A stretch of 5,673 nucleotides of DNA from an uncultured Candidatus Saccharibacteria bacterium (GCA_948648655.1 CAPKVJ010000025.1:1-5673); one strand, 5' to 3'; shown: positions 1-5,445, numbered from the stretch's first letter. A program made the numbers and translations. Notes: generated from the letters alone by a model not told the origin.

Positions 1-36
1 TCCACCGCACAATTTTAATGCTTCGTACACTGTCAT
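1..36 (-). CDS. N-terminal fragment of an unidentified leftward gene
   Basis: Reading leftward from an ATG at 36-34 gives MTVYEALKLCGG, open to the window edge. This has a helical, protein-like composition and the style of small Bacteroidales DNA-associated proteins, but 12 residues do not identify a family. A competing ATG at 43-41 in another frame (MLNDSVRSIKIVRW) is also open to the edge; I prefer the ATG at 36 because its peptide looks more natural. An A-rich stretch just upstream would fit weak Bacteroidetes ribosome binding. The structured leader at 37-193 would precede this gene. Confidence is limited because almost the whole gene lies outside the window. Confidence 0.35.
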   Translation of the reverse strand, partial: MTVYEALKLCGG

Positions 37-180
37 TCAGCATTTTTTCGTAATTCTGGAAAACTTTCGTTAGTGCCTTATACAAAGGACTTTGGGAGAA
101 TTACCCATTTTTGAGGTAATGACTTGGCAACTATGCCATTTACTGCGTTTTGCCTTGAATTGCTTTCAAGTAACTCTTCG
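37..180 (-). promoter_or_regulatory. Candidate structured 5' leader with four hairpins
   Basis: On the minus strand four stem-loops follow one another in the direction of transcription: CTTGAA/TTCAAG (170-154, 6 bp, 5-base loop), TGGCA/TGCCA (138-125, 5 bp, loop TAGT), ATTACC/GGTAAT (120-100, 6 bp, 9-base loop) and CCTT/AAGG (88-76). They lie between a TAnnTTTG promoter box and the start codon at 36. The leader is about 145 bases, long for a simple untranslated region. I know no named riboswitch of this form. A cis-acting RNA or attenuator is inferred from the layout. The rightward 69-codon ORF over the same bases (92-301) is probably a shadow. Confidence 0.35.
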
Positions 181-185
181 CCCTG

Positions 186-193
186 CAAAGGTA
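186..193 (-). promoter_or_regulatory. Bacteroidetes -7 box TACCTTTG, leftward
   Basis: The minus-strand octamer TACCTTTG matches the Bacteroidetes consensus TAnnTTTG exactly. No good TTTG is seen 19-21 bases upstream, so the -33 element is weak or absent. Transcription would begin near 180 and enter the hairpin-rich leader. The motif also matches 9 of 10 bases of the GTAnnTTTGC core used by CTnDOT-type integrases, so chance or attachment-site similarity is possible. Confidence 0.4.
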
Positions 194-336
194 AGATGTT
201 TTTTCGAAATAAGAACTATCATGATTAATTTTACTGAATATAGCGATAAATCCGTCAGTCTTGATTTAATGGAATGGATGAAAAGGAGCTTTGAAGAATA
301 AAAACAATCCGATAACAAAAAAAATATAGCCAACCT
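194..336. other. AT-rich intergenic stretch without a recognised gene
   Basis: This segment separates the leftward leader from the rightward PadR operon. The only open frame with an ATG of its own is a 26-codon one (221-301, MINFTEYSDK...), with no recognisable domain and no visible promoter. It could be gene debris. No hairpin followed by a T-run is present, so I see no terminator for rightward transcription. Confidence 0.5.
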
Positions 337-368
337 ATTGCACAAGTGGAATAGTATTCATATATTTG
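337..368 (+). promoter_or_regulatory. Promoter of the PadR-membrane protein operon
   Basis: TATATTTG at 361-368 matches the Bacteroidetes -7 consensus TAnnTTTG, and ATTG at 337-340 lies 20 bases upstream, the normal spacing for a -33 element. Transcription should start near 375, about 37 bases before the ATG at 412. Inverted arms ATAGT (351-355) and ACTAT (370-374) bracket the -7 box, and TTGCAC is repeated at 338-343 and 366-371. Either could be bound by the regulator encoded downstream. Confidence 0.65.
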
Positions 369-398
369 CACTATACAAGATGTTTAATACATTAAAAC

Positions 399-412
399 TA
401 AAACTTGTTTTA
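399..412 (+). promoter_or_regulatory. Inverted repeat over the padR-like start codon
   Basis: TAAAAC and GTTTTA arms separated by two bases form a 14-bp imperfect palindrome ending on the A of the ATG at 412. Its position downstream of the promoter and against the start codon suits an autoregulatory operator or a small hairpin hiding the ribosome site. The operator role is inferred; AT-rich DNA makes chance palindromes likely. Confidence 0.3.
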
Positions 413-780
413 TGAGAGATAACACTTTTGCAATAGATGAATTACTTAATGCTTGGGAAGAAACCTATAAAAAAGGGCAACTTACCTTTTGGATATTCCT
501 TGCATTGAAAGAGAGCAACAAATGCGTTGAGGACATAAAAGCTTTCGTTGAGAAAGCATCTAAACAGTCAATGTCGTGCGAAGAACAAAGTTTATACAGA
601 ACCTTACGCAAATTTCAGAATTTGGCTATTGTAGCTTATGAAAATAGGAAAGTAAGCAAAGGTCCTGATAGAAAATATTACCATCTCACAGAAAACGGGT
701 CCTTGCTATTCAGACGTTTTGTTGAACGTAACATATTAATATTTAATGATAGCTATATTATTAACCTTCTAAATAAGTGA
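412..780 (+). CDS. PadR-like winged-helix transcriptional regulator
   Basis: This 122-residue protein has the layout of a PadR-type regulator. A first helix with GQLTFWIFLALKE is at 22-34, a second helix (VEDIKAFVEKAS) at 39-50, the recognition helix SLYRTLRKFQNLAIV at 60-74, and a wing at 75-92 with GPDRKYYHLTENG, the family's usual G-P-x-R-K-Y-Y-x-L-T signature. The length suits the short PadR class, which has a minimal C-terminal dimerisation helix. PadR proteins generally repress a neighbouring membrane or transporter gene and often their own promoter. Here the next gene, three bases downstream, encodes a membrane protein, which fits that pattern. The gene is much more AT-rich than the mobilization genes and is probably cargo. 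The ligand is unknown. BlaI/MarR-like folds are a less likely alternative. Confidence 0.8.
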   Translation: MRDNTFAIDELLNAWEETYKKGQLTFWIFLALKESNKCVEDIKAFVEKASKQSMSCEEQSLYRTLRKFQNLAIVAYENRKVSKGPDRKYYHLTENGSLLFRRFVERNILIFNDSYIINLLNK

Positions 781-783
781 GTT

Positions 784-1200
784 ATGAAAGTATTAACATT
801 CAGATTAGGACAATTCGCATTTTTCGGATTGGTTTTGACCGTTGCATTTCGGTTGGTTTTAAGCCTTTGTGCAGATGTCGAAAATGGAATAATCATACCA
901 TTGTGTGCAATAGCATATTGTGCTTTGATGTTTTTTATTGGTTGGCATTTCGGTAAGAAGGATGTCATAGAGAATGAAATTAATGATATTGGCTTCAGAT
1001 GGCATTTTACAACATATCTGCTTTATAATGGGGTCAAGATTGTTTCTTATTATGTAGGATTATTGAATACGGGAAGCCTTAAAGCTATTGGATTTACTGC
1101 GTTATTTTGGGGAATTGGACTATTGATACATTTCGTATTCTTTGTAATAGCTCAACGGAATTCGATAAAAGGATATGATAAAGATGAAATATTCAATTAA
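784..1200 (+). CDS. Small four-helix membrane protein paired with PadR-like gene
   Basis: This 138-residue protein has hydrophobic segments at about 11-30, 36-56, 74-95 and 101-123, with basic loops GKK (57-59) and QRNSIKG (124-130), which predicts an inner-membrane protein with four helices. The third segment is less hydrophobic and could be an amphipathic helix. There is no signal peptidase site, enzyme motif or transporter signature that I recognise. It starts three bases after the PadR stop, so the two are surely cotranscribed, and the regulator probably controls this protein's level. No ribosome site stands out, which suggests translational coupling. Its TAA forms part of the large hairpin that follows. 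Similar PadR-plus-membrane pairs occur across bacteria, often linked to envelope stress or bacteriocin response, but no function can be assigned here. Confidence 0.7.
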   Translation: MKVLTFRLGQFAFFGLVLTVAFRLVLSLCADVENGIIIPLCAIAYCALMFFIGWHFGKKDVIENEINDIGFRWHFTTYLLYNGVKIVSYYVGLLNTGSLKAIGFTALFWGIGLLIHFVFFVIAQRNSIKGYDKDEIFN

Positions 1201-1256
1201 TGAGTATAGTTGGGGTCATTAGCCATAACAGTTAATGACCCCAGCTATACTCATTA
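1198..1256. terminator. 24-bp hairpin between convergent genes, containing both stop codons
   Basis: Arms at 1198-1221 and 1233-1256 pair over 24 positions, with one G-U wobble (1210 with 1244) and an 11-base loop. The outermost three pairs are the TAA of the membrane protein (1198-1200) and the TAA of the relaxase gene on the other strand (1254-1256). Transcription from both sides therefore ends in the same stem. Neither side has a T-run, so classical intrinsic termination is not obvious; it may act as a roadblock or protect 3' ends from exonuclease. The near-perfect symmetry is unusually extensive for a terminator. Confidence 0.65.
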
Positions 1257-2561
1257 GAACTTAATACCCCGATTTTGTTTCCTTGTAGGTACACCTAATT
1301 TTTCTCTAAACTCATTCATTTTCTTTCTGAACCAGCTCACGTGTGAAACCCCGTCTATCTTGAAATCGAATTTACCGCTTTCATCCTGTTTGATGGAGCA
1401 GACGGAGTGTCGGGTATCAAAACTTCGGTTAAATTCGGAAGAATAGAGTTCGCCTTTTATCCCGACCTCCTTGAACTCGCACAGTTTTCTGATTATTCCG
1501 TCATTAAACTTCAATCGGTCACGCAGGAAGTTTATTATAGGCATCAGCTTCTCCACATATGGAAAGTAGCGTCTGACAAAATCCGCAAACTCCGACAGCT
1601 TGCGGTGCTGTTGCTCGTAAGCGTTTCTTATCTCCTGTATCTGTTTGGCTTGTTGCCGTTCCCGTTGTCGGGCTTCGTTTTCAAGTTCAAGGATGCGGTC
1701 TTGCAAATCCTCGTTCCTGCGTTCCAACGATTTCATCTTTCCACTTCCGAAAAGAGAACCCACACTGCTTGCAAGGGCGGTTGCCGTATCGGTGGCTGCA
1801 CATTTGAGCTTGTCAGTACGGATTTCTGCTTTTACCTGTCTCAATTCCTCCTGCGCTTCGGTCTTCTTTTCCTGCAACAGTCTGGTTTCGGTTTCGAGGA
1901 CTTCATTCTTCTTTTTCAAGTCCCTATAATACTGCATGGTGGTGGTGTGCCGTGCTTCCGAACCCCGTACCCCACGCTGCAATCCGTATTTCGCCATTAC
2001 CCTTGCGTAATTGTCGTGGTAGGCGACCAAGGTCTGGCGGTTGAACAGGTCATCGGCACACAAACGGACGGAATTTGTTTTCTTGCGGTACTTGCGCTTA
2101 CCGTCCGTCTGCTCTTTCTTGGCTTTGCGCCTTTCACCCGTCACGATGGGAACAACGGCTGCATGTATGTGCGGAGTCTTCTCGTCCATGTGCAGATGTG
2201 CGGCAACCACATTGTCTTTGCCGAATGTGGCTTGCAGCCATTGGATGCTGTCGCTGCACCATTCATCGAGTTCTCCTTTTTCCTGTATGTTCATCATGTC
2301 CTCGTGCGTACCCGACAAGACCACCCGAACGACACGGACTTGGTCGTGTGTGATTTTCCGTCTGATGCCTGCCGTGTTCAGCCTGTGGGCAATCGCTTCA
2401 TCCCTGCCGTGAACGCCATCGGGGTATTCGACAAGCACCCTGTTCAGATGCGTTCTTGTCGGGTCTGCGTTTTTAGGTATTATCTTTCTCTCTATATGGT
2501 CGGACTGCGTGGTGTCCGATGTACCCTTTGCCTTCTTAATGTCCAATGAAAAATATCCCAT
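1254..2561 (-). CDS. MobV-family relaxase (Pre/Mob type mobilization protein)
   Basis: This 435-residue protein is a MOBV relaxase, which nicks one strand at oriT and stays covalently attached to lead it into the recipient. Motif I includes HIER at 22-25; His22 falls at the same position as the catalytic His22 of pMV158 MobM. Motif II is NADPTRTHLNRVLVE (31-45). Motif III, HMDEKTPHIHAAVVP (124-138), supplies the metal-binding histidines 124, 131 and 133. A strongly basic stretch follows at 143-162. The C-terminal half is predicted coiled coil (about 213-248 and 276-322) split by a small-residue linker (252-275), probably for dimerisation or contact with a coupling protein. Length is in the family range and all catalytic motifs are intact. 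The ATG at 2561 is chosen because MGY directly precedes motif I. It is the last gene of the leftward backbone, next to the palindrome-rich putative oriT, and resembles mobN1 of NBU elements. Confidence 0.93.
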   Translation of the reverse strand: MGYFSLDIKKAKGTSDTTQSDHIERKIIPKNADPTRTHLNRVLVEYPDGVHGRDEAIAHRLNTAGIRRKITHDQVRVVRVVLSGTHEDMMNIQEKGELDEWCSDSIQWLQATFGKDNVVAAHLHMDEKTPHIHAAVVPIVTGERRKAKKEQTDGKRKYRKKTNSVRLCADDLFNRQTLVAYHDNYARVMAKYGLQRGVRGSEARHTTTMQYYRDLKKKNEVLETETRLLQEKKTEAQEELRQVKAEIRTDKLKCAATDTATALASSVGSLFGSGKMKSLERRNEDLQDRILELENEARQRERQQAKQIQEIRNAYEQQHRKLSEFADFVRRYFPYVEKLMPIINFLRDRLKFNDGIIRKLCEFKEVGIKGELYSSEFNRSFDTRHSVCSIKQDESGKFDFKIDGVSHVSWFRKKMNEFREKLGVPTRKQNRGIKF

Positions 2562-2619
2562 ATCATTACTGTTTTTGCGGTTATCGTTATGTTTCTTCTC
2601 TCTGCCTGCGGCATCGGCT

Positions 2620-2705
2620 CACAGGGTTTATTATGCAAATGAACCATTGCAGCACTCGGCATAATCCAAACGAGTTTGGCTTCTGCTCTCGTTTGCACAG
2701 GGTTT
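2620..2705 (+). repeat. Pair of 10-bp direct repeats CACAGGGTTT
   Basis: CACAGGGTTT occurs at 2620-2629 and again at 2696-2705, 76 bp apart, in the non-coding region upstream of the relaxase gene. The second copy abuts the 9-bp inverted repeat at 2706-2725. Between the two lie the small palindrome CCAAAC/GTTTGG (2666-2679) and an overlapping alternative pair AAACGAG/CTCGTTT (2668-2674, 2688-2694). These could be relaxase or accessory-protein binding sites of the transfer origin. Confidence 0.45.
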
Positions 2706-2810
2706 CCAAAGGGATTTCCCTTTGGCTCGATAGGGTGTTTTTAGCGTTACGGAGTAATGCGTGAAGAAAACGCCCTATTAAGCTATGGTATTTCTGTCTA
2801 AATACCTTGG
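2696..2810. other. Putative origin of transfer (oriT)
   Basis: Directly upstream of the MobV gene, three palindromes follow one another. A perfect 9-bp repeat CCAAAGGGA/TCCCTTTGG lies at 2706-2725. A long imperfect palindrome lies at 2730-2778, with outer arms ATAGGGTGTTTT/AAAACGCCCTAT and an inner stem at 2744-2760. A perfect 7-bp repeat GGTATTT/AAATACC lies at 2787-2806. The pMV158 nick region, as I recall it, is a hairpin followed by ATAGTGTG|TTA. Here a hairpin is followed after four bases by ATAGGGTG|TTTTT, placing a possible plus-strand nick at 2737/2738. The mirror motif ATAGGGCG|TTTTC on the minus strand (2771/2770) is preceded by the 7-bp hairpin. Position and structure support oriT; the nick site itself is inferred. 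Confidence 0.6.
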
Positions 2811-2827
2811 GAGAGCAGACGAGCATA

Positions 2828-3799
2828 TTACAGATGAAATCCCCCTTTCTTTTTCGGTGGCTGCATCATCCGCCTTGCGGATTGGACTTGCTTCTTCTCC
2901 TTTATCGGCTCTGCCGATTGGGACAAGGGCTTACCGCACAGGTAGTCGTTCAAGTCCTTATACTCACGATAGTACATTGACTTGTCAAGCAGCCGTTCCC
3001 CAAACTTCTCTTTCAGCTTCTTGCAGGTGTTCCGTCCTGCCGTGTCGTTGTCAAGGAAACAGCCGACTTGGGTGTAGGTTTCCAATATGCTTTCCGCTTT
3101 TGCAAGATTGGAAACGGAGTTCAATATGACATAGTCCTGTGTGTCCAATCGCGGGTGTTGCGGATTGTTTCCCACTCGGATGGTAAGGAATGAAAGGTAA
3201 TCCATGAACCCCTCGAACAGGTAACACATACATCGTTGTCCGCCCTGCTGTCGGATATGGGTGATGTCTTTCGGGGCGACACATCCCTTGAAGTATCTGT
3301 TGCGCACTTCATATCCTCCTGCCATGTTCGGAAAGCCGATGGCAAAATAGGGTTTGTCGGCATTCATAAACCGAAGCTCCCTGCATTCTCTTTTGGCAAG
3401 TCCGATGTTTATTCCCCTTTCTTGCAGATAGGCAATAAGTGCAGGAGAGGACAACTCACCAACCCTTAATCCCTGATAAGGCTGATTGTCGGAATGCTGT
3501 CTGCCAAAAGAGAACGATGCAGGGCGGATGTATGCTGTCCGCTCCTCTATGCGTTTCAGCAGATAGGCTACATCTTCCGAATGGTAGAGTTCCGCTGCCA
3601 ATGCGAGGATGTTTCCGCCTTTGCCGATGCCGAAGTCATACCATTTTTCAAGCTCGGTGTTTACCTTGAACGATGCGTCCGTTTCTTCCCGTAGCGGTGA
3701 TTTATACCACAGGTTCCTGCCTTGTTGCTTTACAGGCGTATAGCCCAGACTTTGCAGATAGTCTGCCAGTTTGATTTGCTTTACATCTTGGATTGTCAT
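2828..3799 (-). CDS. Toprim-domain DNA primase with degenerate CHC2 zinc-finger region
   Basis: This 323-residue protein resembles the DnaG-like primases of mobilizable Bacteroides elements (compare prmN1 of NBU1). Residues 1-70 align with the CHC2 domain: a start like VKQIKLADYLQSLGY, the SPLREETDASFKV block (34-46), and WYDFGIGKGGNIL (53-65) where DnaG has the Cys-x2-Cys ribbon. All zinc ligands are absent; there is no Cys or His between 20 and 70. The Toprim fold follows: acidic motif YLFEGFMDYL (Glu196), the FLDNDTAG loop with Asp250 and Asp252, then KDLNDYL at 281-287. The C-terminal tail is lysine-rich (PPKKKGG). It should make primers on the transferred strand or at the element's origin, with the upstream helicase as partner. 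The ATG at 3799 fits the family's start. It lies between the iteron region and the putative oriT. Confidence 0.87.
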   Translation of the reverse strand: MTIQDVKQIKLADYLQSLGYTPVKQQGRNLWYKSPLREETDASFKVNTELEKWYDFGIGKGGNILALAAELYHSEDVAYLLKRIEERTAYIRPASFSFGRQHSDNQPYQGLRVGELSSPALIAYLQERGINIGLAKRECRELRFMNADKPYFAIGFPNMAGGYEVRNRYFKGCVAPKDITHIRQQGGQRCMCYLFEGFMDYLSFLTIRVGNNPQHPRLDTQDYVILNSVSNLAKAESILETYTQVGCFLDNDTAGRNTCKKLKEKFGERLLDKSMYYREYKDLNDYLCGKPLSQSAEPIKEKKQVQSARRMMQPPKKKGGFHL

Positions 3800-3882
3800 A
3801 TTACATACGGTTTTGAAGTTGATGAAAATTTGTTGATTTGATGAATTGTTAATGTAATATGTTTATATACAGCCTCGTAACC

Positions 3883-3984
3883 TCTCAACATCTTCTCAAC
3901 AAACCACTCGCCAAAAGAGAAATCCACAAACGGGTGTCGGTGGTCTCTCAACTTCTCTTTTGGCTTGTTGAGATTTTGTTGAGA
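3883..3984. repeat. Mirrored TCTCAACA iteron pairs, 11-bp period
   Basis: Two direct copies of TCTCAACA on the left (3883, 3894) face two inverted copies on the right (3966, 3977). Both pairs have the same 11-bp period, so each pair presents its copies on one face of the helix. The mirror axis is offset by about 3.5 bp from the axis of the 12-bp inverted repeat between them. Such an arrangement suggests cooperative binding of a protein dimer from each side. Confidence 0.75.
3910..3964. repeat. 12-bp perfect inverted repeat GCCAAAAGAGAA/TTCTCTTTTGGC
   Basis: Arms lie at 3910-3921 and 3953-3964 with a 31-base spacer. The spacer holds a smaller CCAC/GTGG stem (3924-3927, 3940-3943) and a weak DnaA-box-like sequence. 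The stem would extrude as a cruciform or fold in single-stranded DNA, which suits an origin used during conjugative or rolling replication. Confidence 0.75.
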
Positions 3985-4050
3985 ATGTATATCGTTTATT
4001 GTCAGTGCATTTATACCCATATTCAACAATTCAACAGAAAAATGATAATA

Positions 4051-5292
4051 TTACAGGGATTCAAGTTGCTCCCTTGTGACGGTGTAGAAGCGTCCCACTC
4101 TCCTTATCGGCTCATACCGACACTCCCGATTGCAGTTGAACAGGTAGGTGGTATAAGTCAGTCCGTTTGGCGCAGGAGTCAGTTTCCAACATTCCTGCAA
4201 CACTTTTCGGACTTGGTGTTTCTCCACCTTTACCTGTGAGTGTACCAGCAAAAGAAGAATGTCACTGTAACAGAAAGAGAATGTATCCGTGCCGACACTG
4301 TCCATGATGTCAAGGATAAGTTCGTGCATCTCTATCTCCAACCGGTTGCGGTTGCTGCGGATAATCTTCTGCAAGGCTTCTGTATGCAGTAATGTGGGGT
4401 TGAACCACATCCGGCTTTCCTTTTCGGTGGACAGTTTTCTGTGTTGCAGGAAATGGAGAAAGGCGGGTATCTCCGCTTTCAGCTTTTGCAGGAAGTCGGT
4501 ATCATCGGACTGCAAGCGGTTTATCTTGCGCACCCAATAGCGTGTTTCCCCTGCGTCTATGATTACGGGCAGATACTCGTTGTTGGAACACAGCACGAAT
4601 TTGGCGAAGAACGCAATCTCGTCACGGTCTTTGCCTTTGGCTTCCACCTTATAGGAAAGTGTGGTGCTGAGGTTCTTCAACCGCTCGCTATCCTCCCTGC
4701 GGTTGAGCAGCACCTCATCCACCACGATAAGCAACTTGCCGGCCCAGTCGGAATTGAACTGGCTGCGGAAATCCTCGTTGGTGTTAAAAGTCACATTGTT
4801 CTGAAAAAGGGCTTTCAGAAAGTTCAGGAAGGTGCTTTTGCCCGTGTTGCGTTCTTCCGACACCAACAGCAGGATAGGCAACTTCTGAATCGGTTGCAGG
4901 TAAAGCAGTTGCAGATAGTCCATCCCCAACTCGTACTGTTCCCCGAAGATGTGCCGTACCAAAGATTGGATATGCGATAAATCGCCCTCCTGCGGTCGGT
5001 GGTCTATCGGTTCGTAGAGGTTAAGGAACTTGCCGACCACGGAACGGTAGCCGATGTGTTCGGGTACGGTGCAGAAGCCGTCATACTTGGGAACGCTGCC
5101 GATGTAATCCTTGCCGTAATCCTGTCGCAGGGTCTCGTTGTTCCATGCGATGCGTTTCTTCACATACCCTCCGTTCAGTCTCGGTTGCTCCACAATCTTG
5201 TAGAGCGTTGTCCCTACACGGATAAATTCTTCCTTTGCCATGCCGCCATCCGATGGCGGTCTGTGGCTGTCCTGTTGTTCGATAGCTGACAT
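4051..5292 (-). CDS. DUF5906/SF3-like replicative helicase (primase-helicase family)
   Basis: This 413-residue protein is an AAA+ superfamily-3-like helicase of the type annotated as DUF5906 or VirE-like on Bacteroidales elements. The Walker A segment SEERNTGKST (about 145-154) carries Lys152. Walker B is LLIVVDE (187-193). A sensor segment KFVLCSNNEYLP follows at 231-242, and ETRYWVRKI (249-257) may supply the arginine finger. About 130 N-terminal residues precede the ATPase core, and the C-terminal 100 residues look like a winged-helix region (SDILLLLV...HQVRKVLQEC). The first in-frame start is TTG at 5298; I chose the ATG at 5292 (MSAIEQQD), which fits the promoter at 5328-5335. There is no primase catalytic domain; the next gene supplies that. 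It probably unwinds DNA at the adjacent iteron region. Confidence 0.85.
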   Translation of the reverse strand: MSAIEQQDSHRPPSDGGMAKEEFIRVGTTLYKIVEQPRLNGGYVKKRIAWNNETLRQDYGKDYIGSVPKYDGFCTVPEHIGYRSVVGKFLNLYEPIDHRPQEGDLSHIQSLVRHIFGEQYELGMDYLQLLYLQPIQKLPILLLVSEERNTGKSTFLNFLKALFQNNVTFNTNEDFRSQFNSDWAGKLLIVVDEVLLNRREDSERLKNLSTTLSYKVEAKGKDRDEIAFFAKFVLCSNNEYLPVIIDAGETRYWVRKINRLQSDDTDFLQKLKAEIPAFLHFLQHRKLSTEKESRMWFNPTLLHTEALQKIIRSNRNRLEIEMHELILDIMDSVGTDTFSFCYSDILLLLVHSQVKVEKHQVRKVLQECWKLTPAPNGLTYTTYLFNCNRECRYEPIRRVGRFYTVTREQLESL

Positions 5293-5327
5293 AATCAAAT
5301 GGTTTTAAGTTTGAAAATTACCAGCTG

Positions 5328-5335
5328 CAAAAATA
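5328..5335 (-). promoter_or_regulatory. Bacteroidetes -7 box TATTTTTG for the helicase gene
   Basis: The minus-strand octamer TATTTTTG fits TAnnTTTG and is followed by GC, as in many Bacteroidetes promoters. It lies about 35 bases upstream of the ATG at 5292, giving a leader of roughly 28 bases. No TTTG is found 19-21 bases upstream; the nearest is about 27 bases away, so activation by a factor or weak basal activity is possible. Confidence 0.5.
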
Positions 5336-5389
5336 TAATCAATTATCGGATAGGTTGTTATGCAAAACACAGCAGAATGGTGACAAATA

Positions 5390-5423
5390 GCCCCCGAAAC
5401 AAAAACTTTCGATGGCTTGGGGC
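5390..5423. repeat. Nested hairpin upstream of the helicase promoter
   Basis: An outer stem GCCCC/GGGGC (5390-5394, 5419-5423) encloses an inner stem CGAAA/TTTCG (5395-5399, 5407-5411) with a 7-base loop and a one-sided bulge of seven bases. It sits between the leftward terminator and the helicase promoter. There is no T-run on either side, so it is probably not an intrinsic terminator. A protein-binding site or single-strand DNA structure is possible. Confidence 0.45.
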
Positions 5424-5445
5424 AGGAAACAGGTTCTGCAAACGG

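Larger units (their letters stand above)
2562..2827. other. Intergenic region between relaxase and primase genes
   Basis: These 266 bases are dominated by inverted repeats rather than coding sequence. Two leftward open frames (2587-2826 and 2492-2698) cross it, but neither has a recognisable domain. Their sequence is constrained by the palindromes, and the second runs into the relaxase gene in another frame. The relaxase promoter should be here; a TTCATTTG near 2636-2643 on the minus strand is one base off the -7 consensus, without a well-spaced -33 box. Confidence 0.6.
3800..4050. other. Putative iteron-type replication origin
   Basis: This non-coding gap between helicase and primase is filled with CAAC-type repeats. 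TCTCAACA occurs at 3883-3890 and 3894-3901, exactly 11 bp apart. Its complement TGTTGAGA occurs at 3966-3973 and 3977-3984, again 11 bp apart, with a further TCTCAAC at 3946-3952. Related motifs are a tandem ATTCAACA pair (4021-4036) and GTTGAT at 3818 and 3832. A 12-bp inverted repeat lies between the pairs, an AT-rich tract at 3838-3878, and DnaA-box-like sequences at 4011-4019 (TTATACCCA, one mismatch) and 3920-3928 (AAATCCACA, two mismatches). One-turn spacing, an AT-rich tract and flanking replication genes together suggest an origin; this is inference. Confidence 0.6.

Noticed and set aside
186..195. CTnDOT-type attachment core (GTAnnTTTGC)
   Set aside because: The match is 9 of 10 bases and is shared with ordinary Bacteroidetes -7 promoter boxes, as seen again near 360-369. 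No second copy or arm sites are visible.
92..301. Rightward 69-codon open frame
   Set aside because: It overlaps the hairpin-rich leader on the other strand, has no promoter or ribosome site, and its product has no recognisable domain. It reads as a frame forced open by the leader sequence.
1407..2549. Rightward 380-codon open frame opposite the relaxase gene
   Set aside because: It is the antisense shadow of the MobV gene, whose catalytic motifs on the minus strand are unmistakable. The frame is Phe/Leu/Cys-rich and has no domain.
2492..2698. Leftward 68-codon frame (MQTRAEAKLVW...) across the oriT region into the relaxase gene
   Set aside because: It overlaps the first codons of the relaxase in another frame and covers palindromic DNA. 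If it looks conserved in databases, the conservation of oriT and mob would explain that.
2587..2826. Leftward 79-codon frame filling the gap between primase and relaxase
   Set aside because: It spans all three oriT palindromes, contains a composition typical of frame-shifted reading, and shows no family signature.
3796..4029. Leftward 77-codon frame whose TGA overlaps the primase ATG (ATGA)
   Set aside because: The ATGA overlap suggests translational coupling, but the frame runs through the iterons and the 12-bp inverted repeat, and its product shows no domain. I judge it a by-product of the origin repeats, though a small leader protein cannot be excluded.
3883..4036. CRISPR array
   Set aside because: The repeats are only 8 bp, occur in both orientations and have no unique spacers of regular length. 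Iterons explain them better.
4441..4980. Rightward 179-codon open frame opposite the helicase gene
   Set aside because: It is antisense to the helicase, which has intact Walker A and B motifs on the minus strand, and has no promoter or domain of its own.
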